A model generated the notes under the pieces. That model saw only the letters and a list, made by a program, of their open reading frames with translations, did not search any database and was not told the origin of the DNA. Made by a program: the position numbers and the translations under genes. Positions 16,655 to 25,068 of a stretch of DNA of 64,000 bases are shown piece after piece (the stretch's first letter is position 1; each line of letters begins with the position of its first letter). Origin of the DNA: Variovorax sp. PMC12 (GTDB lineage: Bacteria > Pseudomonadota > Gammaproteobacteria > Burkholderiales > Burkholderiaceae_C); the NCBI RefSeq assembly GCF_003019815.1, contig NZ_CP027773.1, positions 3,483,001 through 3,547,000 on the forward strand. Direction: 5' to 3'.

Positions 16655-18829
16655 TCACCCCCCCACCGTAAGACGCCAGTTGCCGATCAGGTTGAACGGT
16701 GCCCAGAAGAAGGGATGGGACATCTTGGGGTCCTTCAGCACGGCAAGCTGCCCCGCCTGCATCGCCTTCTGGATGTCGCGGCCCCTGGCCAGCTCGCCAT
16801 AGAGCGTGCTCATGAGCACCGCCGTGGCATCGTCGGACACCGGCCACAGCGACGCGATCAGGCTCGAGCTGCCGGCCGAGAGAAACGACCGCGTGAAGCC
16901 CAGCACCTCGTCGCCTTGCGCGATGCGCCCCAGCCCCGACTCGCAGGCCGACAGCGTGACCAGCGCGGTGCCGTCCATCGGCAGGCCGAGGATCTCGTGC
17001 GCCTCCAGGAAATTCTGCTTGCCGCCCTCGTTGGCCAGCAGGATGCGCGAATACAGCGGATCGACCGCGTCGGCCTCCGCGTGCGCGGCCACATGCATCA
17101 GCGGCGAGCGCGAGGCCACGTCGCGGAACTGCGTCTTGGTGGCGGCGGCGCCCATGTACACCGTGTTGCGCGGGAAAAGCTGCGCGAGCTGCTTCACCTC
17201 CGTTTCGGCGCCGGGCAGGTCGTACTTGTCCTCGATGCGCGGATTGCCGAAGGCGGTGAGCGACGCGTTCACGCGCGGCGTGCGCTGCGCGAGCTGCACC
17301 GCGATGCTGATCGACGGCGCCACGGCCACCGGGTGCGTCTCGATGATGTAGCGCCCGTCCAGCCGCAGCGCCTGGAACGGCAGGTAGTGCAGCGGCCCGT
17401 GCGGCACCACGATCAGCCTCTGCCCCGGCGCCAGGCCCAGCGGCCCGAGCAGCGCGGCGCCCAGCTTGTCGGCGTTGGTGACGGCGGTGCGGCGGCCGCG
17501 CACGATGGAGTTGCGGAAGGTCTCGACCAGCTCGTTGAGTTCGTCGCGCTTCACCGCCACGGTCTTCTCGGTGATGCTGTTCGCGCTCACCACCCACACC
17601 ACCAGCCGGTCGGGCAGCGAATGGAACTGCACCACGCGCTCGTCGGGCGCCAGCGTGGCCTGCAGCGCCGGCAGGTCGATGGTGTTGGCGGCCTGCTCGT
17701 TGATCTTCGCGCGGCCGCGCACCGCGTCGAGCAGCGCGCGCGAACGGCTGTGCTCGCTCACCTCGAAGGCCTGGCGCGCATCGCCCGCGTCGCTGTACAC
17801 GGCCACGCCGCGCTCGAACACCGTCTGCAGGTCCGAGAACAGGCCCATCTTGAATTCTTCGCTGCGGAACTTCGCGCGCACCTTGTCGACGTCGCCGAGC
17901 GCACGGCCCACGGCCTCGGCCGCCGCCTGCTTCTGCCCCAGCGCGAGTTCGCTGCGCGCCACGCCGTCCCAGGCCCAGAGGCGGTAGTACTCCGTGTCGG
18001 CGCCCACCTGGCGCGCGGTGAGCGCACGGTAGGCATCGCGCGCCTCGGCCGGCTTGTTCTCGGCCAGCAGCAGGCGCGCGCGGGTGCGGTCGAGCTGCGC
18101 GGTGAGCGGCGCGTCCTTGGGCGGGGCCATGGTGCCGATCAGCTCGCGCGCTCGCGCGGTGTCGCCCGCTTCGATCAGCGCGTTGACCAGCGAGGCCTGC
18201 ACCAGCGGCGCATAGCGCGGCGAGCTGTTGGCCAGCGCCTCGTCATAGCTGAGCACCGCGCCGGAGAAGTCGCCGCGGCGCGTCCGCACGTCGCCGATCA
18301 CCTTCTGCACCGGGCCCACCACCAGCTTGGGGTCGCGCGCCTGATGGCGCAGCGCCTCGCGCGCGAATTCCTCGGCCTTCTCCAGCTGGCCGGAGTAGCT
18401 GTAGACGATGGCCAGGTCGCGGTTGGCCATGGCCATCAGGTTGGGGTCGTTGGTGGCGTTGGCCAGGTGCAGCGCCTTGCTGGCGGCACGCACGCTCTGG
18501 CGGAACTCTCCCGCCTCGGCCAGTGCCACGGCCTGGCTGCAATACTGGTAGCCGGAGAGCTTGACGCTGTCCTGCCCGTAGAGCACCGCGCCTTCGCTGG
18601 TCAGGGCCAGCAGGGTGTCGGTGTCGGCGAGCCGGGCCTGCTCCATGCGGTCGGCGGCGGCCTCGGCACCGGTCGGCGCCTGCGCGCGTTGCTGCTGTTG
18701 CTGCTGCTGCGCCGCCGCCGGGGAACCGATGCCGGAGGCGAGAAGAACGCCCGCAAGACCCAGCGCCACCGCAAGGCCCGCGCGGCCACATGCGGGACGC
18801 TCCCATCCCCAACTGGAAAACCAAGCCAT
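16655..18829 (-). CDS. Exported TPR-CHAT (caspase-like) domain protein
   Basis: A 724-residue protein. A signal peptide (about 1-40) is followed by a run of seven glutamines. Helical TPR-type repeats span roughly 70-400 (for example ANRDLAIVYSYSGQLEKAEE). A C-terminal CHAT domain spans about 430-720. The predicted catalytic His is near 583 in HVAAHAEAD and the Cys near 629 in LSACESGLG. CHAT domains are caspase/separase-like peptidase folds, usually cytoplasmic; this one should be periplasmic or surface-associated. It lies upstream of tpsB-tpsA on the same strand, suggesting a role in processing or displaying the adhesin. That role is inference. Confidence 0.85.
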   Translation of the reverse strand: MAWFSSWGWERPACGRAGLAVALGLAGVLLASGIGSPAAAQQQQQQQRAQAPTGAEAAADRMEQARLADTDTLLALTSEGAVLYGQDSVKLSGYQYCSQAVALAEAGEFRQSVRAASKALHLANATNDPNLMAMANRDLAIVYSYSGQLEKAEEFAREALRHQARDPKLVVGPVQKVIGDVRTRRGDFSGAVLSYDEALANSSPRYAPLVQASLVNALIEAGDTARARELIGTMAPPKDAPLTAQLDRTRARLLLAENKPAEARDAYRALTARQVGADTEYYRLWAWDGVARSELALGQKQAAAEAVGRALGDVDKVRAKFRSEEFKMGLFSDLQTVFERGVAVYSDAGDARQAFEVSEHSRSRALLDAVRGRAKINEQAANTIDLPALQATLAPDERVVQFHSLPDRLVVWVVSANSITEKTVAVKRDELNELVETFRNSIVRGRRTAVTNADKLGAALLGPLGLAPGQRLIVVPHGPLHYLPFQALRLDGRYIIETHPVAVAPSISIAVQLAQRTPRVNASLTAFGNPRIEDKYDLPGAETEVKQLAQLFPRNTVYMGAAATKTQFRDVASRSPLMHVAAHAEADAVDPLYSRILLANEGGKQNFLEAHEILGLPMDGTALVTLSACESGLGRIAQGDEVLGFTRSFLSAGSSSLIASLWPVSDDATAVLMSTLYGELARGRDIQKAMQAGQLAVLKDPKMSHPFFWAPFNLIGNWRLTVGG

Positions 18830-18909
18830 TGGACCCCCGCGTCGAGCCCATGCACCCGCTGCAAGCGGGCGGCCGGCGCCTCGGAAGTGGGCGCCGTTCA
18901 GGCCTCGGG

Positions 18910-18975
18910 GCGGAGTCTAGGAGCGGCCACCCGCCGCGCCTATTCGCAATACGGTCTAGCGCAAACGAACTAGGA
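18910..18975. promoter_or_regulatory. Upstream region of the CHAT-TPS operon with three CTAG sites
   Basis: The 156-base gap between the katE stop and the CHAT start carries CTAG at 18917, 18956 and 18970, and an AT-richer patch (tattcgcaatacggtctag). It must contain the promoter of the CHAT gene, but I see no convincing -35/-10 pair. CTAG is generally scarce in proteobacterial genomes, so the cluster may mark protein-binding sites. Confidence 0.3.
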
Positions 18976-18985
18976 CTGCCGCGGT

Positions 18986-21205
18986 TCAGGCGGGCACGGC
19001 GTCGATGTTCGCCCGGTCCCAATGGCGGTGCTTCGCGATGGCCGCGATGAAGTCGCTCGCCACCTGCGTCGCGGCCGTGGTGTCGCCCATGTTGGTGACG
19101 GGCGTCGCCGCCACCACCACGCCGGCCGGCGCGTCGGCCGGCGGCACGTCCGCGCCGATGCCCAGCGAGGACAGCAGCCGCACGCCCTCGCCCACGGTGC
19201 AGATCGCCTTGCAGTGCTTGTAGGCCTCGAGCACGAAGTGCACCGCATCGCCGATGCCGCTCATGGCCGCGGCGCTCTCGCTGCCCGCGGGCACCAGCAC
19301 GGCGTCGAACATCACCGACGGCGTGTTGGCGAAGGTCATGTCGACATCGATCTGCCGCTTCGACGCGCTGGCGACGGTGCCCAGCTTCGGGCCCACCGTC
19401 TTGCATTGCGCGCCGGCCTGCTCGAGCGCGTCGCGGATCGGCTTGAGCGAAGCCGAGTCGACACCGTCCGCCACCAGGATCGCGATCTTGCGCGTGCGGA
19501 TGGAGCCGTCGCCGGTGTCGGCCATGCTGAGCGCGCGCGACTCCTCGATGGGCAGCGTCATGCGGTGTTCGCGAAAGCCCGCGCGGCCTGCCGCCGCCTT
19601 GGCATCGGGCTCGCCGATGCCCAGCGGCTCGGCCACGCGGCGCGCGAGCTTCTCGTCCACGTGCGCGAGGTTGTCGACCACTCGCTGGCGGATGGCCGGC
19701 ACCTCCAGCTTCGACAGCTCGAAGCGGAAGGCCGCGATGATGTGTTCCTTCTCGGCCGCGCTCTGGCTGTTGAAGAACAGGCGCGCCTGCGTGAAGTGAT
19801 CGTCGAACGAGGCGCTGCGGCGGCGCACCTTCGGCGGATCGATTTCTTCGGGGAACGACTGGAAGCCGTGGCTGCCGCCGTCCACGCGGAACTCGGCGCC
19901 GCTGCCCAGCGTGTTGGGCTCGTAGGCCACCTGGCCGCGCGAAATGGTCTGGCGGTGCATGCCGTCGCGCTGCATGTTGTGGAACGGGCACACGGCCTTG
20001 TTGATGGGCAGTTCGTGGAAGTTGGCGCCGCCCAGGCGCGAGATCTGCGTGTCGGTGTACGAGAACAGGCGACCCTGCAGCAGCGGGTCGTTGCTGAAGT
20101 CGATGCCCGGCACCACGTGACCCGGGTGGAAGGCCACCTGCTCGGTCTCGGCGAAGAAGTTGTCGGGGTTGCGGTTGAGCACCAGCCGCCCGATCTTCTG
20201 CACCGGCACCATCTCTTCGGGAATGAGCTTGGTGGGGTCGAGCAGGTCGAAGCCCAGCGAGTGTTCCTTGTCCTGCGGAATCATCTGCACGCCGAGTTCC
20301 CATTCGGGGAAGTCGCCGTTCTCGATGGCTTCCCACAGGTCGCGGCGGTGGAAGTCGGCGTCCTTGCCGGCGATCTTCTGTGCCTCGTCCCACACCAGGC
20401 CATGGATGCCGAGCTTGGGCTTCCAGTGGAACTTCACGAAGTGGCTCTCGCCGCGGCTGTTGATGAAGCGGAAGGTGTGGACGCCGAAGCCTTCCATCAT
20501 GCGCAGGCTGCGCGGAATGGCGCGGTCGCTCATGGCCCACATCAGCATGTGGGTGCTCTCAGGCATGAGGGAGGCGAAGTCCCAGAAGGTGTCGTGCGCG
20601 CTCGCGGCCTGCGGCATCTCGTGGTGCGGCTCGGGCTTGACGGCGTGGATGAGGTCGGGGAACTTCATCGCGTCCTGGATGAAGAACACCGGGATGTTGT
20701 TGCCCACCAGGTCGTAGTTGCCTTCGCGGGTGTAGAACTTGACGGCGAAGCCGCGCACGTCGCGCACCGTGTCGGCGGATCCGCGCGAGCCGGCCACGGT
20801 CGAGAAGCGCACGAAAACGGGCGTCTTCTGGTCGGGGTCCTGCAGGAAGTCGGCGCAGGTGAACTGCGACATCGACTTGTAGACCTGGAAGTAGCCGTGC
20901 GCCGCGGACCCGCGCGCATGCACCACGCGCTCGGGAATGCGCTCGTGGTCGAAGTGCGTGATCTTCTCGCGCAGGATGAAATCTTCGAGCAGCGTGGGCC
21001 CGCGCACACCCGCCTTGAGCGAGTTGTGGTTGTCGGGAATCTGCAGGCCCTGGTTGGTGGTCAGGGTCGGCGGATGCTCGACCGTGAAGCCTTCGAGCTG
21101 CTGCTGCTTGGCGCTGCTGCCGTCGCTCGCCTTGGCGGCGCTCGCGCGGCGGCCCGCAGCGGCCTTGTTCTGTGGCGTCATCGGGGATTTGCTGGAATCT
21201 TTCAT
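18986..21205 (-). CDS. katE: Large-subunit (clade II) catalase with C-terminal DJ-1/PfpI-like domain
   Basis: A 739-residue monofunctional haem catalase that breaks down hydrogen peroxide; the length matches HPII-type enzymes (about 750). The catalytic His is near 96 in RVVHARGSAAHG, the catalytic Asn lies in VGNNIPVFF, and the proximal haem Tyr lies in RLFSYTDTQ. From about residue 590 a flavodoxin/DJ-1-like domain begins (KIAILVADGVDS), the hallmark of large-subunit catalases. ATG 21205 was chosen. A 49-residue membrane peptide gene ends 11 bases upstream, so katE is the second gene of that transcript. Confidence 0.95.
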   Translation of the reverse strand: MKDSSKSPMTPQNKAAAGRRASAAKASDGSSAKQQQLEGFTVEHPPTLTTNQGLQIPDNHNSLKAGVRGPTLLEDFILREKITHFDHERIPERVVHARGSAAHGYFQVYKSMSQFTCADFLQDPDQKTPVFVRFSTVAGSRGSADTVRDVRGFAVKFYTREGNYDLVGNNIPVFFIQDAMKFPDLIHAVKPEPHHEMPQAASAHDTFWDFASLMPESTHMLMWAMSDRAIPRSLRMMEGFGVHTFRFINSRGESHFVKFHWKPKLGIHGLVWDEAQKIAGKDADFHRRDLWEAIENGDFPEWELGVQMIPQDKEHSLGFDLLDPTKLIPEEMVPVQKIGRLVLNRNPDNFFAETEQVAFHPGHVVPGIDFSNDPLLQGRLFSYTDTQISRLGGANFHELPINKAVCPFHNMQRDGMHRQTISRGQVAYEPNTLGSGAEFRVDGGSHGFQSFPEEIDPPKVRRRSASFDDHFTQARLFFNSQSAAEKEHIIAAFRFELSKLEVPAIRQRVVDNLAHVDEKLARRVAEPLGIGEPDAKAAAGRAGFREHRMTLPIEESRALSMADTGDGSIRTRKIAILVADGVDSASLKPIRDALEQAGAQCKTVGPKLGTVASASKRQIDVDMTFANTPSVMFDAVLVPAGSESAAAMSGIGDAVHFVLEAYKHCKAICTVGEGVRLLSSLGIGADVPPADAPAGVVVAATPVTNMGDTTAATQVASDFIAAIAKHRHWDRANIDAVPA

Positions 21206-21216
21206 GGGTAGGGCGC

Positions 21217-21366
21217 TCAGCCCATTTCGTTGTTGTCCAGGAACATGTCGAGCACGTTCACCAGCGCGATCAGGCAAATGCAACCGGCCACCGCGGCGAC
21301 GGCCCACACAAGAATCTCGTCTCCCCACGCACCGGTGAGCGAGTCGAACAGCGTTGAAAACTCCAT
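21217..21366 (-). CDS. Small single-pass membrane protein upstream of katE
   Basis: A 49-residue peptide starting at ATG 21366, with a near-perfect Shine-Dalgarno (ggaggg) a few bases upstream. It has one hydrophobic segment (WAVAAVAGCICLIALVNVL, about 21-39) flanked by acidic residues, ending in LDNNEMG. The start of katE follows 11 bases after the stop, so the two are very likely co-transcribed. A longer frame open to 21627 lacks a comparable start. The function is unknown; I recognise no family. Confidence 0.7.
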   Translation of the reverse strand: MEFSTLFDSLTGAWGDEILVWAVAAVAGCICLIALVNVLDMFLDNNEMG

Positions 21367-21390
21367 GATTCCCTCCGAGGAACTAGTACA

Positions 21391-21419
21391 GCCATACACA
21401 CAATGCAGGTTGCTCGCAA
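21391..21419 (-). promoter_or_regulatory. Candidate sigma-70-type promoter for the small protein-katE operon
   Basis: On the minus strand, ttgcga (21419-21414) and tatggc (21396-21391) are separated by 17 bases. This places a start about 20 bases before the strong ribosome-binding site. It is a reasonable but unproven match. Confidence 0.45.
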
Positions 21420-21647
21420 GGTTATGTTTGGTGAGCGAAGTAACCCGTAGTGGCCCCCCGCCCCCCTCTGTGGGAGAACAAGCGCGCAGGCGGTAGGAGC
21501 GCGCCGACAGCGCATGGCGGCGGCCTACGCCGGGTCGCGCGTCCTGGATGCGTGGCTGTGCAACCCGCGTCGCATAGCATGTGGAACACGTGGCACTCAT
21601 CGTGCTTGTCATCAGTGCCCGGGCCATTCCAGGGAAGAAAGAACTTC

Positions 21648-22466
21648 ATGCAGATCAGGATCGGTTTCGACATCGAGCTCGGCGTCACCGCCCCCACGGC
21701 ATTGATCTACATGCTGCAGGTGCATCCGTCGCGCGCCGGCGACTTGCAGGACGGCGAGCACATCACCATCAGCCCGCCACTGGTGACGGACCACTACACG
21801 GACAGCTTCGGCAACCAGTGCGCGCGAGTGCACGTGCCCCCGGGCGTGAGCAGCGTGCGGCTGCGCAACCACGCGACGGTGTACGACACCGGCTGGCCCG
21901 ATGCAGTCGACTTCGGCGCGGTGGAGCACGCGACGGCCGACCTCCCCGTGGAGACGCTGCCCTTCGTGCTGCCCAGCCGCTACTGCGAGGTCGACAGCGA
22001 GCTGCTGGCTTTCGCATGGGCCAACTTCTCGAGCGTGACGCCCGGCTGGGCGCGCGTGCAGGCGATCTGCGACTTCGTGCACCGGCACCTGCGCTTCGAC
22101 TACCAGAACGCGCGCGCCACCCGCACCGCGCTGGAGGGCTACCGCGAACGCACCGGCGTGTGCCGCGACTTCGCGCACCTGGCGATCACGCTGTGCCGCT
22201 GCATGAACATTCCCGCGCGCTACGTGACGGGCTACCTGGGCGACATCGGCATTCCGCCGGTGCGCTACCCGATGGACTTCAGCGCCTGGTTCGAGGTGTA
22301 CCTGGGCAACCGCTGGCACACCTTCGACGCGCGGCACAACACGCCGCGCATCGGGCGCGTGGTGATCGCGCGCGGGCGCGACGCGGCGGACGTTCCGATC
22401 ACGATGGTGTTCGGAGCGAACACGCTGCAGCGCTTCGAGGTGACGACGGAAGAAGTGCTGCAGTAG
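21648..22466 (+). CDS. Transglutaminase-like (papain-fold) family protein
   Basis: A 272-residue protein with a transglutaminase-type catalytic core in its second half: Cys in RTGVCRDFAHLA (about 173), His and Asp in NRWHTFDARHN (about 229-234). An N-terminal beta-rich half precedes it. There is no signal peptide, so it is probably cytoplasmic. Bacterial members act as proteases or amidases, or cross-link; the substrate here is unknown. The ATG at 21648 follows gggaagaaag. It is convergent with ligD. Confidence 0.85.
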   Translation: MQIRIGFDIELGVTAPTALIYMLQVHPSRAGDLQDGEHITISPPLVTDHYTDSFGNQCARVHVPPGVSSVRLRNHATVYDTGWPDAVDFGAVEHATADLPVETLPFVLPSRYCEVDSELLAFAWANFSSVTPGWARVQAICDFVHRHLRFDYQNARATRTALEGYRERTGVCRDFAHLAITLCRCMNIPARYVTGYLGDIGIPPVRYPMDFSAWFEVYLGNRWHTFDARHNTPRIGRVVIARGRDAADVPITMVFGANTLQRFEVTTEEVLQ

Positions 22467-22480
22467 GTCTTTGTCTTGCG

Positions 22481-22499
22481 CCTCCCCACGAAGGGGAGG
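22481..22499. terminator. Possible bidirectional terminator hairpin
   Basis: The sequence cctcccc-acgaa-ggggagg forms a 7-bp GC stem between two convergent genes (transglutaminase-like and ligD). It lacks a clear T-run, so it may be a weak or Rho-assisted terminator. Confidence 0.4.
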
Positions 22500-22509
22500 G
22501 AGAAATACC

Positions 22510-25050
22510 TTACTTGCCGCTGTAGCCCAGCAGCTTCATCGCGGCGGCCAGGCCCTTGCGGCTGCGCTCCATCGCAGCCCACGGCTTGTTGCCGGTAGCG
22601 AAGCGTTCGGCCGCGTTGCCGACGTTCCACTGGTCGGCGGCCGTGAGCGTGGGCAGCTCGTCCCACGCCACCGGCACCGACACGCCCAGCCCCGGCCGCG
22701 AGCGCGCCGACCACGCGCTCACCGTGGTGGCGCCGAAGCCGTTGCGCAGGTAGTCGACGAACACTTTGCCCACCCGGTTGCGCGGCCCGCTCTTGGCCAC
22801 GAAGCGCGATGGAATTGTCTCGGCCAGGTGCGCCACCACTGCCTGCGAGAAGCCCTTGACCATGTCCCAGTCGTACTGCCGGCGCAGCGGCACCACCACG
22901 TGCAGGCCCTTGCCGCCGCTGGTCTTGAGGAATGAAGGCAGGCCCAGTTCGTCCAGCAGGGTGCGCACCAGAATGGCCGCCTCCTGGATCTGCGGCCACG
23001 CGACGCCTTCGCCGGGGTCGAGGTCGAAGGTCATGCGGTCGGGCTTGCCGATGGCGCGCGAGGTGGCGTTCCAGGTGTGCAGCTCGATCACGTTCATCTG
23101 CGCCGCGCCCAGCAGCCCGGTCTTGGTGTCGATCTGCAGCAGCGGCTCGTGGCCGGGGTCGAGCGCGGGATCGAGCAGGCGCACGCCGGGGATCTCGCTG
23201 TTCTGCAGATGTTTCTGGAAGAACAGCTCGCCGCCCACGCCCTCGGGCGCGCGCACCAGCGACACGGGCCGTCCGCGCAGGTGCGGCAGCATGAGCGTGG
23301 CCACGCTGTCGTAGTAGGCCGCGAGCTGGCCCTTGGTGATGCCGCTGTGCTTGTCGATCACGCGGTCGGCATGAGTGATCTTCTGGGCCATGGGGGTGAT
23401 GTTTCCTTCCTCCGGCTGCTCGCGGCGGATATCGCGCGCGGGCTTGTCGGCGCGCAGGCCCTGGAACACGGCGTGCCGCACGCGGTCTTCGCGCGTCCAC
23501 TCGCCGAACGAGACCTCGGCCACCAGCGTGGGTTTGACCCACTGTGCCTTGACGCCGCAAGGCTGCGGCGAGAACGGGCAGTCCTCGGTCGCCAGCTTGT
23601 CGAGCCGGGCCTTGACGTCGGCAAGGCGCTTCGCGTCGAAGCCGGTGCCGACGTTGCCGCAGTAGCGCAGCCGGCCGGTGGCCTCGTCGTGCACGCCCAG
23701 CAGCAGCGCGCCGAAGCCGGCGCGCGAGCCCTTGGGCGCGGTGTAGCCGCCGATCACGAACTCCTGGCGCCGCTGGTTCTTGAGCTTGATCCAGTCGGGC
23801 GAACGGCGCGACACGTAAGGCGAGCCCTTGCGCTTGCCGACGATGCCCTCGAAGCCGATGCGCGCGGACGACGCGAGCAGGTCGCCCGGCGCCGCGTCGA
23901 AGGCCTCGCTCAGGCGCAGCGGCGCGGGCGGTTTCTTGCCGACGAGCTTTGCAAGCCGCGCGCGGCGTTCCTCGACCGGCATGTCGCGCAGGTCCTCGCC
24001 GTCGAGAAAGGGCGCGTCGAACAGCCAGTAGACGATGGCCGACGTCGCGCCGCTGTCGAAAGCGTTCTGCAGTGCCTGGAAGTCGGGCGCGCCGTTCTTG
24101 CCTTCCACCGTGATCTCGCCGTCGAGCCATGCCGCGCCGGTGGGCAGCTTCGCGAGCGCCGCGGCGAGCGCGGGCAGCTTGGCGGTCCAGTCGTGGCCGT
24201 TGCGGGTGAAGCAGCGGACCTCGCCCTTGTCGATGCGCGCGAGCAGGCGGTAACCGTCGAACTTGAGCTCGTAGAGCCAGTCTTCGCGCGATGCAGGCGG
24301 CGACGACGCAAGGGTGGCGAGCTGGGGCTGGAGGCTGGCGGGAAGCGCTGTCTTCTTCACTGCCTTCTTCACTGCCTTCTTCACTGCCTTCTTCACCGCC
24401 TTTTTCACCGCCTTCGCGCTTGCCTTCGCAGGCGCCCTGTCCGGTGCCTTCTTCGCCGGCTGCCCCACCTCGTCCACGCCGCGTCCGCTCAGCACGCTCG
24501 CCGGCTGCGCTTCGAGCACGTCGTAGTCGGCGAGCGGGCGGGCCTCGGCGTCACGCTCCTTGATGAGCAGCCAGGGCTCGTGCGACTCATCGCCCTTGCC
24601 GTGCATGCGCACCAGCGTCCAGTGGCCGTGCAGCTTCTCGCCGCGCAGCTCGAACTTGAGCTTGCCGGCCGCGAGCGACTTGCGCGCGTCGCCCTCGGGC
24701 AGCCAGTCGCCGCGGTCCCAGACGATGACGCTGCCCGCGCCGTACTGCTTCGGCGGAATGGTGCCCTCGAATCCGGCGTAGGAGATCGGATGGTCCTCGA
24801 CGTGCACCGCCATGCGCTTCACGCTCGGGTCGAGGCACGGCCCCTTCGGCACGGCCCAGCTCTTGAGCGTGCCGTCGAGTTCCAGCCTGAAGTCGTAGTG
24901 CAGGTGGCTCGCGTGGTGCTTCTGGATCACGAAGGACAGCACGCCCTTGCCCGCCTGGCCGCCGGCCTCAGGCTCGGGCGTGCGCGAGAAGTCGCGCTTG
25001 CCGTGGTAGCGCGCCAGTGCCTTGCGCGCCGCCGATGCCGTGGTGCCCAT
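22510..25050 (-). CDS. ligD: Multifunctional ATP-dependent DNA ligase D
   Basis: An 846-residue three-domain repair enzyme of bacterial non-homologous end joining. An N-terminal 3'-phosphoesterase (about 41-165, HHASHLHYDFRLE) precedes a lysine-rich linker (about 200-234). Next is an ATP-dependent ligase with the adenylated Lys near 263 in ELKFDGYR. A C-terminal primase/polymerase domain (about 550-846) includes MTFDLDPGEG. The order PE-ligase-polymerase is one of the known LigD arrangements. The linker contains five AVKK-type repeats encoded by a 12-bp tandem repeat. ku ends 18 bases upstream on the same strand, making an operon. Confidence 0.96.
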   Translation of the reverse strand: MGTTASAARKALARYHGKRDFSRTPEPEAGGQAGKGVLSFVIQKHHASHLHYDFRLELDGTLKSWAVPKGPCLDPSVKRMAVHVEDHPISYAGFEGTIPPKQYGAGSVIVWDRGDWLPEGDARKSLAAGKLKFELRGEKLHGHWTLVRMHGKGDESHEPWLLIKERDAEARPLADYDVLEAQPASVLSGRGVDEVGQPAKKAPDRAPAKASAKAVKKAVKKAVKKAVKKAVKKTALPASLQPQLATLASSPPASREDWLYELKFDGYRLLARIDKGEVRCFTRNGHDWTAKLPALAAALAKLPTGAAWLDGEITVEGKNGAPDFQALQNAFDSGATSAIVYWLFDAPFLDGEDLRDMPVEERRARLAKLVGKKPPAPLRLSEAFDAAPGDLLASSARIGFEGIVGKRKGSPYVSRRSPDWIKLKNQRRQEFVIGGYTAPKGSRAGFGALLLGVHDEATGRLRYCGNVGTGFDAKRLADVKARLDKLATEDCPFSPQPCGVKAQWVKPTLVAEVSFGEWTREDRVRHAVFQGLRADKPARDIRREQPEEGNITPMAQKITHADRVIDKHSGITKGQLAAYYDSVATLMLPHLRGRPVSLVRAPEGVGGELFFQKHLQNSEIPGVRLLDPALDPGHEPLLQIDTKTGLLGAAQMNVIELHTWNATSRAIGKPDRMTFDLDPGEGVAWPQIQEAAILVRTLLDELGLPSFLKTSGGKGLHVVVPLRRQYDWDMVKGFSQAVVAHLAETIPSRFVAKSGPRNRVGKVFVDYLRNGFGATTVSAWSARSRPGLGVSVPVAWDELPTLTAADQWNVGNAAERFATGNKPWAAMERSRKGLAAAMKLLGYSGK
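24351..24408. repeat. 12-bp tandem repeat inside ligD (Lys-rich linker)
   Basis: The unit tgccttcttcac is repeated about five times with small changes in the last units (cgcctttttcac). It encodes AVKK repeats in the linker between phosphoesterase and ligase. Twelve-base units keep the frame, so copy-number change would alter linker length without breaking the gene. Confidence 0.85.
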
Positions 25051-25068
25051 GGCCGCGTGCCTCGTCGA

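Noticed and set aside
21217..21627. A 136-codon version of the small protein upstream of katE
   Set aside because: The added N-terminus has shadow-like composition and no ribosome-binding site; the ATG at 21366 has a strong one.
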